Origin: Akebia trifoliata
Taxonomy: Eukaryota; Streptophyta; Magnoliopsida; Ranunculales; Lardizabalaceae
NCBI GenBank assembly: GCA_017979445.1
Contig: CM030716.1
Location: forward strand, 8,989,974-9,053,973
DNA length: 64,000 bases
Direction: 5' to 3'
Made by a program: the position numbers and the translations under genes. Below, piece by piece: positions 1 to 11,900 of this stretch (its first letter is position 1; each line of letters begins with the position of its first letter). Under the pieces are notes generated by a model. That model was not told the DNA's origin. It saw nothing but the letters and a program-made list of their open reading frames with translations, and did no database searches.

Positions 1-788
1 TGAAAACAAAAACTTCCACATCAACAACATAAAACAAAAAGAACGGATTCATTGGTAGAAATCATAGTTATGAGGGAGCTCTGGCTATGGCAAGAGTTGG
101 CTTGAAGCATTGATTATAGAATATGTTGGTATCATTGGCATTTTAGCCCATAGCATTCTTGTTTGTAAGCGACTGTTAGGGAGTCCATGCTCTAGCTATG
201 GCAAAATCTGAAGCCAATGTTGTCCTTTAAAGCGTAAGTTACCTCATTTAAATAAATATAGAAGAAATTTTACAATATTTTCTCTATTGTCAAAATCTAA
301 TTATTATGGGGAAAAACTTCAAAGTCTAAGCATATATACATAAACAAATGACCAATTAGAATGTAAGCATAACAAGTGGGCTACTAATACCATCCCACCC
401 CCTTATACGTACTATACCCAATAATTAGAGTGATTGTATGATTATGGCTGTTCGATTAACAGTTTTGATCGGTCGTGAAATTACACCAAAAATTCAATGA
501 AATAATTTATCAGTTTGGGTTATTAGCAGCACCATTAAATTAATTAGTATTGTTGCCTCCCATCAATTTAGCAATTTATATATAAGATTCTCATGCAATT
601 TCACCTATAAATATATAAGTTGCAGGTTGTTTTTGGTATGGTAATTTTGTTTATGTATGCCTATGCAATGTCAGCCTTCACGAAAAATACAATGTTAGAT
701 ATGAATACGTAGTATTTCCATATAATTTGTGGTCTTGATTTTTTACTTACAATAGGAATAGATTCAAAACAGGTTTGAAGTCTTATAC

Positions 789-2487
789 TGAAAGCGCCCT
801 CGATCTGCGGGGTGCGTGGATCCGCTTTTAACCTTTGAGGTTTAGGAATCGCCACCTAGTAATTAAGGTCTAGGAACCGAATTTTGACTCTAAAAGTCAA
901 ATAAACTAATCTACAAAAGAAAAATATGGGTCTGAGGATCACGTTATGGGGTTGGAAGGTGTTAGGCACCAACCCGCCCGGCAAACGTCGGTCTGTCTTA
1001 ATTCCCAAATAAAACTACATTGCTAACAAGACCTAAATAATAATAAAAAAATAAAAATACTCACATTTTTCGAACGCAACGATTTTATCCCCTCAGATCT
1101 GATAGAATATATCCTCGTATAATATTCCTCGCTTTGTTCTGTCTCTGGATTTGATCTCTGAGCTCCGAGGCAAAGTATCTCTTTCTTAGATTTGGATTCT
1201 TCGAATTTGTTATGGATTTTGTGGTGTTTTTGAAGGGTTTCTAAGTATTTTTCAAGCTAAAATCGAAGTATGGGTGTTAGGTAAGGAGTTGGGGCTTCAA
1301 AATTAGGATTTATCGGAGGCTAGAGAAGTTTTTTGACCTACTTCTCTTAAGATTTATTATTTAATCCGAAAATAGCGTATGGAGGCTCTTATTTATAAAG
1401 TTTTTTAGAAGAATTAAGATTTGATTAGGGTTTCTTTTAGGGTTTTGACTTTAGTCTAATGAGATTGACTTAGTCTTTAGGGTTTAATTTAAGGTTTTGA
1501 CTTTAGTCTTATGAGATTGACTTGATTAGTTTAGATTAGGATTTTGACTTTAGTCTTATGAGATTGACTTGATTAGTTTAGATTAGGATTTTGACTTTAG
1601 TCGTATGAGATTAACTTTAATACTTTGACTTTAGTCTTTTTTGGTTGACTTTTAGTCTTACTTGATTGACTTTAAGATTGAATTTATTCTTACTTGATTG
1701 ACTTTAATTTTTGGAGAGCCCCCTTTTATTACATCTTTAATTCTTTGGGCCCCCAGATGGAGGGGTTCTCGAATAAATATCCTGACAACCATCAATAATT
1801 TTGCCTGAAAGCCTGATTGATTGATTTTTTTATTTAAAATTTTAAATTAATTTTATTAATGTTTCACTTTACTTTATTTAATATTTTATTTATTAATTTC
1901 TAAATTTTTAATTATTAAAATTGTAAAATTACTGTTTTACCCTCGGAGAGGACTTTTTGCGTTTTAAATCATTTTTTAATGTTCTAGGATGTTTTAAAAT
2001 CGATTTTTCGTAAGGAATTCAATGAAAATATTGGTTTGTGTCATTTATGAAATTTTTTGTATGCAATGGTCGTGAACTTTATGAGGGGCATTTTCATAAT
2101 TTTGTGGAATTTTGTAAAAATTGACGAAATAATTTATTTAGTTTCGATTTGTTGTTTTATGTGTTTTAATGGATTTTCCTAAGCGTAATTTAGGCTCTAG
2201 GGATGATTTAAGGTTAAGAGTATTTTGGTAATTTGGTTATTTTTTAGTAATTTTTATCGTAAAACTTCTTTTTGTCTGCAAGATAATGATTTCTATGTTT
2301 CTGGGGTCGTGTTTTTCTAGCGTAGCGTGGTTTCTACAGTTTTGTCAGTTCGAGATACCTCATCCGGATTTCTGAAACACATCTGGTAACAAATTAAAGC
2401 AATGGAATAAACATCCATTATTGGGAATCGTGGCGATCGGGTTGACAAGTTGATTAATTAGGCGAATGCAAAAATGGGGTGTCTACA
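789..2487 (-). mobile_element. Solo LTR, same family as the gag-only element at 46830-58234
   Basis: The 1699-bp segment begins TGAAAGCGCCC and ends GTGTCTACA, and is flanked by the 5-bp target duplication TATAC (784-788 and 2488-2492). Copy 2 has the empty site with a single TATAC around 20852-20856. Read on the minus strand it starts TGTAGACACCCC and ends GGGCGCTTTCA, as do the LTRs at 46830 and 56488, and it aligns with them along its length. A TATA box (TATAAATA on the minus strand) lies at 1390-1397. No internal retrotransposon sequence is attached, so it is a recombined solo LTR that inserted after the duplication. Confidence 0.93.
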
Positions 2488-2492
2488 TATAC

Positions 2493-4362
2493 AAACTAGA
2501 TGGTTTTTTAAATTTAACATCCCATCCCTCCATTCAAGAGGACTTGAAATTAAATCCCTTGATTTCCTTCATAATAGGTTTCAATCTTTCATTAGCAGAC
2601 TTAGTGAAAAAATAGTTCATATCAATGGAAGATATGCTTTGTACTCACAATAATTGGTGATCCAGAGGTCAGGGTATCCGATGGATTAGAATAAACGTCT
2701 TGATCATCATAATACAGAAATGAATTGAGATAGCATGATTGTATAGTCTCATCTTGAAAAATCAAACTTCAACTCTTGCTCGGTGTGCTATGGTAATCAC
2801 ATTTGCTTCTTTGTGAAGTACTCCCTAAAAAAAGAACATACACTTCAGCCAAGGACATATTCTACAATGTCAAAAATTTATATAGAATTAGAATTCATCT
2901 TAATTAAATTTCACAAAAACAAAACAAAATGCTTTAGTTTTAGTAAGCAAATCAAAGAAGAATGTTCACTTAAAATGGGCTTGAACCAAATGGTAAGAAA
3001 TATAAACAGTTGTGAATTTTTGACTCCAATACTAAACAAACTAAAAGCTAACATTAATTTTTGATTTTTTTAGTTAAAGAGTAAAATATATTCTATTTAC
3101 TCCAGACTTGAGAAGTGTAAAGTCACAAGCATAAATAGAGTCAATTTCCCAATTCTGTCGTAATCCCAAAATTATGGAAAATTTCAATTTCTATGGATTT
3201 GTAATGCATTTACATGCATAGTATAATATACATGTACATATATTGTGAGGTAATATTTTACATAAATTAAGAACACCACACAACAATCAAATAATTTAAC
3301 AAAGATAAGTAAATTTATCATTATCATCAAAAGCCTTATCCCAAAGATTTGGGGTCAGCTAATTACCCTTATCATTATGCAATGTTTTGCCATAGATTAT
3401 GAAAGGATTCGAAACAACAAATATTACACTATAAAACTCCATTAGCACAAATAAAATACCGTGTAACTTGATCTCCAATAAATTTAAAATAACAACAAAT
3501 TAGACAAATAAGAAAGGTGAGCTAATCCAATAGTGAACTTTATATCCATTTCAAAACACAATAAAAATTTTCAATTTGAAAAAATAAGTTCTAGAAACTT
3601 GAAATTTCACCTCTGTTTTTTCTATACTTGTCTCAATATCTTGGTAGCTCAAGGAATGAAACCAAAGAAAAATAAAGTGTCAAACTAATACTAATAGCAT
3701 ACACAAGAAAATCTAAGTAAAATAACATAAAATTAAAAATTATTTTAGAAGATTATGTTAATTTAATATGTATTTATTTGATTCACCCTAGTCAACTTTT
3801 GAGTGGTAGAATTTTATAACAATGACGACTCAATGTATATCATGCATTGTATTACAGTATTTCATATGCGCTATTACTATTCTAATTTCTGAGTTTAATT
3901 TGTAGAAATTAAGGATCATAAATCTTTAGGTACCTAAATCTAATACCAATATATTACTTGCCACATTTGTTTTTTTGATAAATCTACCAAGACATTGTTT
4001 AAAAGTTCTTTATTGGTTGATTGGCCAAAGGAATGTTTAACAAGGTCTTTTAAGGAAATATGACATTAATTTTTTCATGTTCATTGAAACAACAAATTAA
4101 CTCCCTTTTCCGATCACTTGGACTTTTAAAATATGCTTATGAATAAATTCCAACACCAACCTCAACCACAATAATTAATGCGAAAGGCAAATCAATAAAT
4201 CATACCAACACGATAGTATAACAACATTATTTGATACTAAAATTTAATATTTTGCGTGAAAGAGATTTTTTTGAAAGTCTTTTCATTTTCTCATATCTAT
4301 TTCATAGTCTCTACAAAATTTGAAGGAATTACCAAAAAAAACTAATTATAAAGTAAGCTTAA
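2493..4362. other. Non-coding flank, no gene recognised
   Basis: AT-rich sequence with no open frame resembling a known protein. It aligns with 20857-22512 of copy 2, except for about 230 bp (roughly 2533-2762) missing from copy 2. The gap edges share a short TCAA, which suggests a deletion in copy 2 rather than an insertion in copy 1. Confidence 0.6.
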
Positions 4363-4584
4363 GATGAATCTGACTACCCCCACGTGGCACACTCAATTGA
4401 CTCTCCTAACATGACAAGTTCATGAACCGTGGATCAATACGACTCATGATACACAATTCTCTTGGGAAACACATTTTATGGGGAAGAGCAGTTTTGTATC
4501 ATTGGACGTGCAGCTCCACGGTTCCCAAACTTATCACGTCAAGAGAGTCGATTGAGTGTGCCACATAGGATAGTCAGATTATCT
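4363..4584. mobile_element. Fold-back MITE (copy 1)
   Basis: Two long inverted arms of roughly 70 nt. The left starts GATGAATCTGACTACCC and the right ends GATAGTCAGATTATC; both carry the inner motif GTGGCACACTCAAT or its complement. No coding capacity. Present in both tandem copies, so it predates the duplication. Confidence 0.7.
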
Positions 4585-5035
4585 CGATCCAATAAAATAT
4601 TGCAGAGCAATTTGAATTTACTCACATATAATATAAGATAACTTTCTCTGTTTTATCCAACTCGAAGTTGTTATCAATTGGGTAATAATAAATCGAATAA
4701 TGCTGAAGTTGGGAAAAAATGCTAATAAATTTTAAGATAGGCAAAAGCTGGAAAAAAATCTTTAAAGGGCCAGCCCACCTAATTGTGTGGGCCATCCAAG
4801 CACAAGGGGCTCATCGTTATTGTGATTAAAGTCACTAAAGTGATTTGGATCCTTATGGGTGTGATGCTGACCTTTCAGAGTCCTTAAATTTTGGAATTCT
4901 ACATTTTTTTCACGTTTTCTCAATGAACCCAAGGACCATAAAACATGACGCGATGCCATGATTGTAGGGTAGAAAATTCTATGGATTTAAAAAGAAACCC
5001 ATATTTTCAACTTTAGATTTCAATTTTAAAGTTTA

Positions 5036-5285
5036 GATATATATATATATATATATATATCTAAAACAGTTTACAAAAAATGGACGGTCCACGATTTTTC
5101 AGCTTGTAAACATGGGTTAGAAGTTTTGGAATGGGCTGATTTTTGGTGAGGATGATCTCCTCACCGTAGAGATCATCCTCACCAAAAATCAGCCCATTCC
5201 AAAACCTCTAACTCATGTTTTGAAAAATGTTTTGCCAAAAAGTTGGCCATTGAACGCCCCCCATATATATATATATATATATATA
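5036..5285. mobile_element. Fold-back MITE inserted in a TA repeat, copy 1 only
   Basis: An inverted repeat with 49-nt arms (5111-5159 and 5169-5217), few mismatches and a 9-nt loop, flanked on both sides by (TA)n tracts. Copy 2 has only a short AT stretch here (about 23150-23170), so this is a copy-1-specific insertion. The stem contains the motif GGGCTGATTTTTGGTGAGGA, shared with the intron-2 hairpins of the GDSL genes, so it belongs to the same family. Confidence 0.75.
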
Positions 5286-5914
5286 TTTTTATGAATCTAA
5301 TCTAAACCTGAAATGGTAGAATTTAATTAATTGTACCATTAATTATAAAGAGCTGAGATGTCACTTAACCAACAAAGGAAGTTCCAGAAACAAACGGTAA
5401 AATCTATCTAAACATTCAAATAGACTTCTAATAAACATAACTAATGCTAATTTCCAGTCGTTATATTTGAAAAAAAAAAAAAAAAAAATCATCTAGAATA
5501 TGAAATTCTGATTTTCTCAGCCAATGGTACTACTAGTTAACAATGATAAATGATCAGACAATTGTCAAAAATTCGTCAATGGAACTGATTTTGATCAGTG
5601 ATTCTACTAATGAGTAATTGTACTAGAAATTATTATTATTAGTATTATACATATATACATCACACATTTTTCGTCCGTTACCCAAGATTATGACCATGAT
5701 CAACCCTTCAAATTATGTCGTCTGACATACTAGTATGACTCGTAAATTCATTTTAATATCTTTTGTTAAGGAGAATAGATGTGAAAACAAGATTTAAAAC
5801 CATGGTTATTACGGCATTGTCATTTGAAGTAATCACCAATCAAATAGGTGAACATCACTCTACATTGCCCGATCAAACTTACGGGTGCATATCACTGTTT
5901 TTGGATTGTTTCAG

Positions 5915-5979
5915 GGTTTTCGAAAAAGATACTTACAGCTTGTTGTCGAGCTGGAGGTCCACCGTATAATTGTTGTTAG
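5915..5979 (+). pseudogene. Relic of GDSL esterase exon 5 (copy 1)
   Basis: After a TTTCAG acceptor (ending 5914), the frame used by GDSL exon 5 reads GFSKKILTACCRAGGPPYNC and one more Cys, then a stop at 5977-5979. The intact exon 5 at 17873 begins GFSKGTLAACCGGEGPYNF, so acceptor, codon phase and residues all match. The catalytic DxxH part and exons 1-4 were not found nearby. This is the remnant of an older GDSL gene about 3 kb upstream of the living one. It is short, but it is conserved in position in both tandem copies. Confidence 0.72.
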
Positions 5980-6744
5980 AAGTAATCACGGTTTCACTTA
6001 TCTATTATGTGCTTAAACAAATCATAATTTTAAAATTCACCGAATCAAGGCAATTTTACTCGGTAATTTAAGGGTTTTTTTCTTTTTTTTTTTTTTTAAA
6101 TAAAAGTTATTGCGATAAAAATGACATGAGACTAATTGTCAAGATTTGTACTCACTTTGTCTTATTCACTTCTTCACTGTGAGAGTTTGAGTTGGAAAAA
6201 AAATAATAAATCATCATTTCTTCTTTTTCCAAGTTTTTTCTTCTAAATTTTCTTATTTTCTTTCGAAATCAGATTTTCAAAATCCTCTTACTATGTAATT
6301 TTTCTAATTTGATCTTCACACTATTAGCTCGGCCCCACAAGTGAAATTCTCAGGGTTCACCCCTGCCTTTGACATTACTCCATAACGTATCTATACAACA
6401 AGGTTGACAAAATTGAAGTGAAACAGAAGGTCCAGATTTTTATATTAACAAATGAATTGCCAAATTATTTAATAAATAATAAATGGTCATGTTTCCTCCA
6501 AAAATTCAGCACAACCACCTCCAAATATATTATGATTTATTATAAAAGAGTGACAAATAGTCCAACAAAATAAAGGAAAGAGCTCTAGTTTGTATCTCGG
6601 TCCAGCATATTAAGAAGATGACAAATCCCTCTTGTTAACAAATTATTTAGAAGAAAAATTCAATTTGGTTAAGCAAAGTGGGAGTGAGACCAAAATATCT
6701 AAAGTCTATCTGGACCTAAATATTTCAAAAATCAATCAACGAGT

Positions 6745-6900
6745 GTTCAGAGTAGTAGTTAGGGTCTCTATCCAAAAAAGGAGAGGTTTAGAGTTCAAAT
6801 CTCTATTGGCTACCCACAAGTATCTATCCCGATCTACCTAATATGTGTGGTTTGTGGGTATTGGATGTACGAGGGGATTTGGGCAATATATGATGTTCTA
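6745..6900 (+). repeat. SINE-like sequence with tRNA-type promoter boxes (tentative, copy 1)
   Basis: GTAGTTAGGGTCT near 6754 resembles a tRNA A box, and GAGTTCAAATCTCT at 6791-6804 resembles a B box, at about the spacing of a tRNA-derived SINE. No poly-A tail or target duplication was found, so this is weak. Possibly a decayed SINE retained in both copies. Confidence 0.3.
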
Positions 6901-7035
6901 AGAGTCACGCAATTTTGATTTTGACCCATCCCACATGGACCTACAGACCAAAAATCAGATTGATTGAGGTTTTTTTGTAGTTTTAAGAGTCGATATTTGT
7001 TACCCACCAATATTTAGTTTTGACTTAAGGACCAA

Positions 7036-8225
7036 AAGAGATATAGTGACTTCTATATGATATAGATCACCTGTTTAGGATTGGGTTCATCCAAGCCTGA
7101 CCCGAACCCACCCATTCAAAGCCCTACCTACCAACTATCTTACCCATTATTCAATGAGTATGGCCCCTCTTGATATTGGTGTAGGTTGACCCGAACCCAC
7201 CCATTCAAAGCCCTACCTACCACAGCTCCATGTGTGGCTTTCAGGAGGACACTTTTGTCATTTTAGAGTTCCGGACCCAGACTGTTGTATAGAACTTTTT
7301 TGTCCTTGTCTTCAAAGCTTGAGACTTTAAATTCTATCTATTTCAAATTTCAAAAATTGAATTTTTTTTGTTTTTTTTTTTTTTTAAGTAAAAGATGATG
7401 ATATTTTTTGGGAGAAAAATTAATGATTTTCCGTTCCACAAGTCATCTAAGAGTAGGTTGAATTCGTTAGAAAAAAAATGAGGTCAAGTAGGTAGAAATA
7501 ATTTAATTTTCATGACATGAACTTGAAGATTAACAGTTTTCAACAATTATTTTAGAGAAAATCAAGGATAGAATGATTGACACTTTGAAGAGGTTGAACA
7601 TGAGATAAGTGTCATTTAAGTCATTTTTTAGTTAGTTTATAAGGTGTTTTAGAACTACCCTCTTGTTAAATTGGTGATATTAGATTTAGTTCCTTGCAAA
7701 ATGAAAGATTAGGTTTGTCCCCCTTAATCGTAAGTCAACGTTATGTTTTCATGATTTAATGGTGGAATTTTCATTTTCTGTTCAAAATACTATCCAAATA
7801 CTTAAATTATTAAATCAAAATTTTACAATTAAAAATCATTAAGTAAAAGGAGTATTAACTTACCATCAAAGAGGTAAATCTAAATTTGCATTTTGAAAGA
7901 TGGTAAACCTAATATCACCAATTTAACAAGGGTATTTCTAAAATTTCCTAGCTCATAAGAGAAGAAGTAAGGTACAAGTTATAAGTTTGAAAAATAAGGG
8001 TTTAAGAGAAGAAGTGAGTAAGGGTACAAGTTATAAGTTTGAAAAACAAGGGTTTAAGAGAAGAAGTAAGTAAAGGTACAAGTTATAAGTTTTTGGTATT
8101 TCTAAAATTTCCTAGATCAGAACAGAAGAAGTAAGGTACAAGTTATAAGTTTAAAAAACAAGGGTTTAAGAGAAGAAGTAAGTAAGGGTACAAGTTATAA
8201 ATTTGAAAAACAAGGGTATCTCCAC
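7036..8225 (+). repeat. Upstream block shared with 24835-26020 and, diverged, with 61990-63320
   Basis: Non-coding segment immediately upstream of GDSL copy 1. It recurs almost unchanged before GDSL copy 2 and, more diverged, at the right end of the window. Shared landmarks include GAGATATAGTGACTTCTATA, CACTTTTGTCATTTTAG and GGTATCTCCACTAAAACA. It encloses a fold-back (about 7636-7957, arms sharing TTGGTGATATTAG) and a minisatellite. It may be an old copy of the GDSL upstream region or a dispersed repeat; no protein is encoded. Confidence 0.75.
7957..8217 (+). repeat. Minisatellite upstream of GDSL copy 1
   Basis: About five imperfect units of roughly 50 bp, each containing AGAGAAGAAGTAAG, GGTACAAGTTATAAG and AAACAAGGGTTTA. 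The third junction carries a re-duplicated piece of the flanking sequence (TATTTCTAAAATTTCCTAG). The related block at 61990-63320 has only one unit, so the expansion is specific to the tandem pair. Confidence 0.85.
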
Positions 8226-8949
8226 TAAAACAAGGAACCATGCTGAGGAATTGTTGCATTAGGCATAGAAGCTAGGATTATTATTTGCTAAAAATAAGGA
8301 TTTTGAAAATAATAATTAAATTGCCTTACCAAGCAAAATAAAGTATCATTTGATATTTTCAGCATTTTTAAGTAAAATATTATGCTCTAAACTACATTGT
8401 TAAGACCCATTGATAAAACAACATTATAAAATATAGTGGCACATACAAATTAACAAATTAAGAAAAACACAACAAAAATAAAAGTCTAATAGTCAAATTA
8501 AATAGAAAGGTACTCCTATGTTAATAAAATAACTACAAATAATTGATAAAGTCATCCATAATTGACGGATTCTAAGAAATTAAGGATGACAAATCGAGAT
8601 TTTGATGGGAATCTACTTTTTATGAGTGTGAAGAGTTGACCCAAGATGATTCCATTGGAATGCATTTCACGTTTATAATGTTTTTGAAATACCCAAACTG
8701 TCTTTTTCTCATTTTCTTTACTTACTTAGGTTTTTCAATATCGATTGTGATCATTTTCAAAAATCTATAAAAAAAATAATTATCAAATGAAATATTATAA
8801 AGGAGAGATGAGGCCTACAGATTATTAAGAAAAGAAAATTTACTAAATGATTAATATTAAGATACTACCCAAAACTTAGGGATTTGTTAAAAAAAAATTT
8901 CCTCTAACAGGGTCTTTTAAGTAATTTACTTTCTTCCCAAGAGGCTGAC

Positions 8950-8957
8950 TATATATT
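8950..8957 (+). promoter_or_regulatory. Possible TATA box of GDSL copy 1
   Basis: TATATATT lies 16 bases before the first in-frame ATG (8973). If it sets the start site about 30 bases downstream, transcription would begin past 8973 and the ATG at 9024 would be the first one available. Not proven. Confidence 0.4.
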
Positions 8958-8972
8958 GGTTAATGTTTAATC

Positions 8973-11900
8973 ATGACAACCAAGAGTAGGCAAATTCTCT
9001 CTTCTCCGTGTCCTTCCCCTCCCATGGCTTTGTATCCTCTGCTTAAGCTTCTTCTTCTTCTTCTTGTATTGTTAGCCAACACTGCTGGTCCAGTGTTGTG
9101 TTGCTACACCTCCATCTTCAATTTTGGTGATTCATATTCTGATACAGGAAACTTACTCTACTTAGAAGGCGATAATCCTTCTGTCAAAGGCCGGTTTCCC
9201 TATGGAATGACTTATTTCCATCACCCAACTGGTCGATGCTCTGATGGCCGTTTGGTTATCGATTTCATAGGTATGTATATATATATACACACATGCATGC
9301 ATTTGTACATTATAAATATCAACTGTTTGTTGGATTTTAAGTTTAGACAATAGGGATCATTTGTTTTTTCCATGAATCCATGAGTCAATGGATCTCAACC
9401 CATTTATTATTCTAAATTTTCTTTTGAGATTAGTATAATATTTTGATTTATTAGGCGGCAATAGTTGTGTTTCCCCTGAAAAGACACTTTCACTTTGTTT
9501 GGATTGAGAGAAATGAAGAGAAGAGAAAATAAATGAGTTTCTCCCCCTATTTCTCCTGTTTGGATTGTTAAGTGGGGGAGAGAAAAGAACAGGATTGGAG
9601 AGGAGGAGAGAAAAAAAAAAAAAGGGTGAGTCTTCTTTCTCTACAAAAAATGGAGAGAAATGAAAAGAAATCCTTTTAAATTATTTTATAATGCCAATTC
9701 TAAATCTCTTCTAAGATATTTTATTAAGCGAAACTTTAACTTTTTCTTAAAAGGAACATTGGAAAATTGCAAACAACCCATTTATTTTGCGCTCATGAGT
9801 AAAGTGAAAAAAAAAGAGGTAAATCATACTTTGACCCTTATAATTTGGCATAATTTCATTTTGACCCTTAATGTTTTGATAATTTCACCTACTTACCTTA
9901 TAGTTATCTAAAGGGTTCACTTATTCCCTTCCTATTAAGGGTGCAACTTGGTCCAATTCAAACCGAGAATCTAACTGAATCGATAGCTTTGGGGTGGTTT
10001 GATTTGGTTTGATTTAGAACTAGTCGCGATTCGATTTTGGATTACAAAAATGGAGAACCAATCAATTTGGTTAAGTTCTCGTATCAAACTTGTATAGAAC
10101 CGAACTAAATCGAGAACCGAATCCTTATGCAATAAATAAATAGATATGTATATAATAATTATTTTAGGAGTTGGGATGTAGATTAATGATCTTTTATGAA
10201 TAAACTAATGATTTTTTATAGATAATTAGTGATTTATTCTATGAAAATTTATGTTTATTATATATTTATTTTTCATTAAAAATGTCACTTACAAATTATA
10301 GAATATTGGCAACCCATAGAGTTGAAACGAATCAAACCAACTTTAGTTCGGTTTGGGTTGGTTCAGTTTCAATGGAATTTGGTTCGGTTCTAGTTCTTAT
10401 TAAGTGGAATCAACCTATATTAGATCGGTTCCAATTGGACATCAAACAGAACCAAGTTGCACCCCAACTTCCAACAAATTCTCATGAATTTAACAATTAA
10501 ATTCCTTTTATAAAGATCAATTTACTTTTTTTTTAAATGTTATTTTTGTTTTATAAACAAAGATATATTTGTGCAGGGGAAGAAGAAGGGGTTTTTCTCA
10601 TTTGGGGGCAACTAAGAGTAGAAAAAAAAATTGTGGGCTAATTAAGAGTGAAAAAAAATAGTTGTAGGGGTAACTAAAAGTGAATTTTTCTTTTTTTGTG
10701 ACGACAATATTGACAAATTTGTTTATCCACTGCTAAAATCTATCGCAATAGCACATTAATCTATAAAATTTGAAAACTTTTATGGGGGCAAGTGCCCCCA
10801 CCGCCCCTGTACCTATGAAAAAATGAGTTCAATCAATGCCTAATAGGGGGCATTTTAATTGTTATTTAAAAAAAATATAATAAAAACTAACATAAAATAT
10901 GAGAGTACAATAGTAAAATATTATTAGGGGTCAAAATGAAATTATGTCAAACTATAAGGGTCAAAGTGTAATTCATCCTTTTAAAGAGAGTTGCTATTGC
11001 CATACCAAATTTTACTAATGCCACACCAATTGTCTAATTCTTTTTCATTGAATTAAAGAGCAAAACAATTAATTAAACGTGCGCAAATTTAATTTTGTCC
11101 CCCTACTTCTAGTTAAAAGATTGGGGAGAAAATTAAGAGTATTATACCAAGATCGAAGATAAGGACTTGCTTGAGTCATTAAATATTTTAAGAAGATTGA
11201 TTTTTTGACAGCCCCATCTGACATATGCCCTCTACGCCTCCATCATAGAATTGTAGACCAGTTGTCTTAGGATACATTGAATCATAAATCTATTTTGTGT
11301 ATCCTGAGGCAAATGATCTATGGTTCTATGATGAGGGCATATGTCACAGGGGGCCATCAGATTATCACGACTCATATTTTTATTTGATTCATCCAATAGA
11401 AATCACGAATTGAATTTCAGCTAGAGTCAATGGTCATTCAATTTATTTTTAAAACTGTGTTCTAAATTGGTAAACTGTTATCGTAAATACCACAACCTGT
11501 GTCCAAAATCTGCCTTCAACACTAATTAAATAGAAGAAAAAAAAAATCCTCATATTCTAAATATTTTAAAAGAGTAGGGATCTAGAAAGGTGTCCCATAC
11601 CTAATCAAGGTCAAGTGGCATTCCATTTTGATGGCGTGGGGAATTTTTGAGGACCCACTGATTGTATGGATATGTAGTCCATCCCTTGATGAATCTACAC
11701 GCAAAAGACTAGTTTGATTGGTGATGATCATAGCATTGTCTTAAGAATAATTTAAGATTGTTGGATTCAAGCTCTTTTCAAGAGCATAGATCTAGTGGAT
11801 ACAGGTTATAAATACTATGACTTTTGGTAGGTAGGTTCAGCAAAGGAATGGACCACATATCCATATTGGTCGAGTCAGTGGGTCCCAAAAATTTCACATT

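Noticed and set aside
5036..5062. (TA)n tract as a functional element by itself
   Set aside because: It is a simple repeat around the MITE insertion, and the length of such tracts is not informative.
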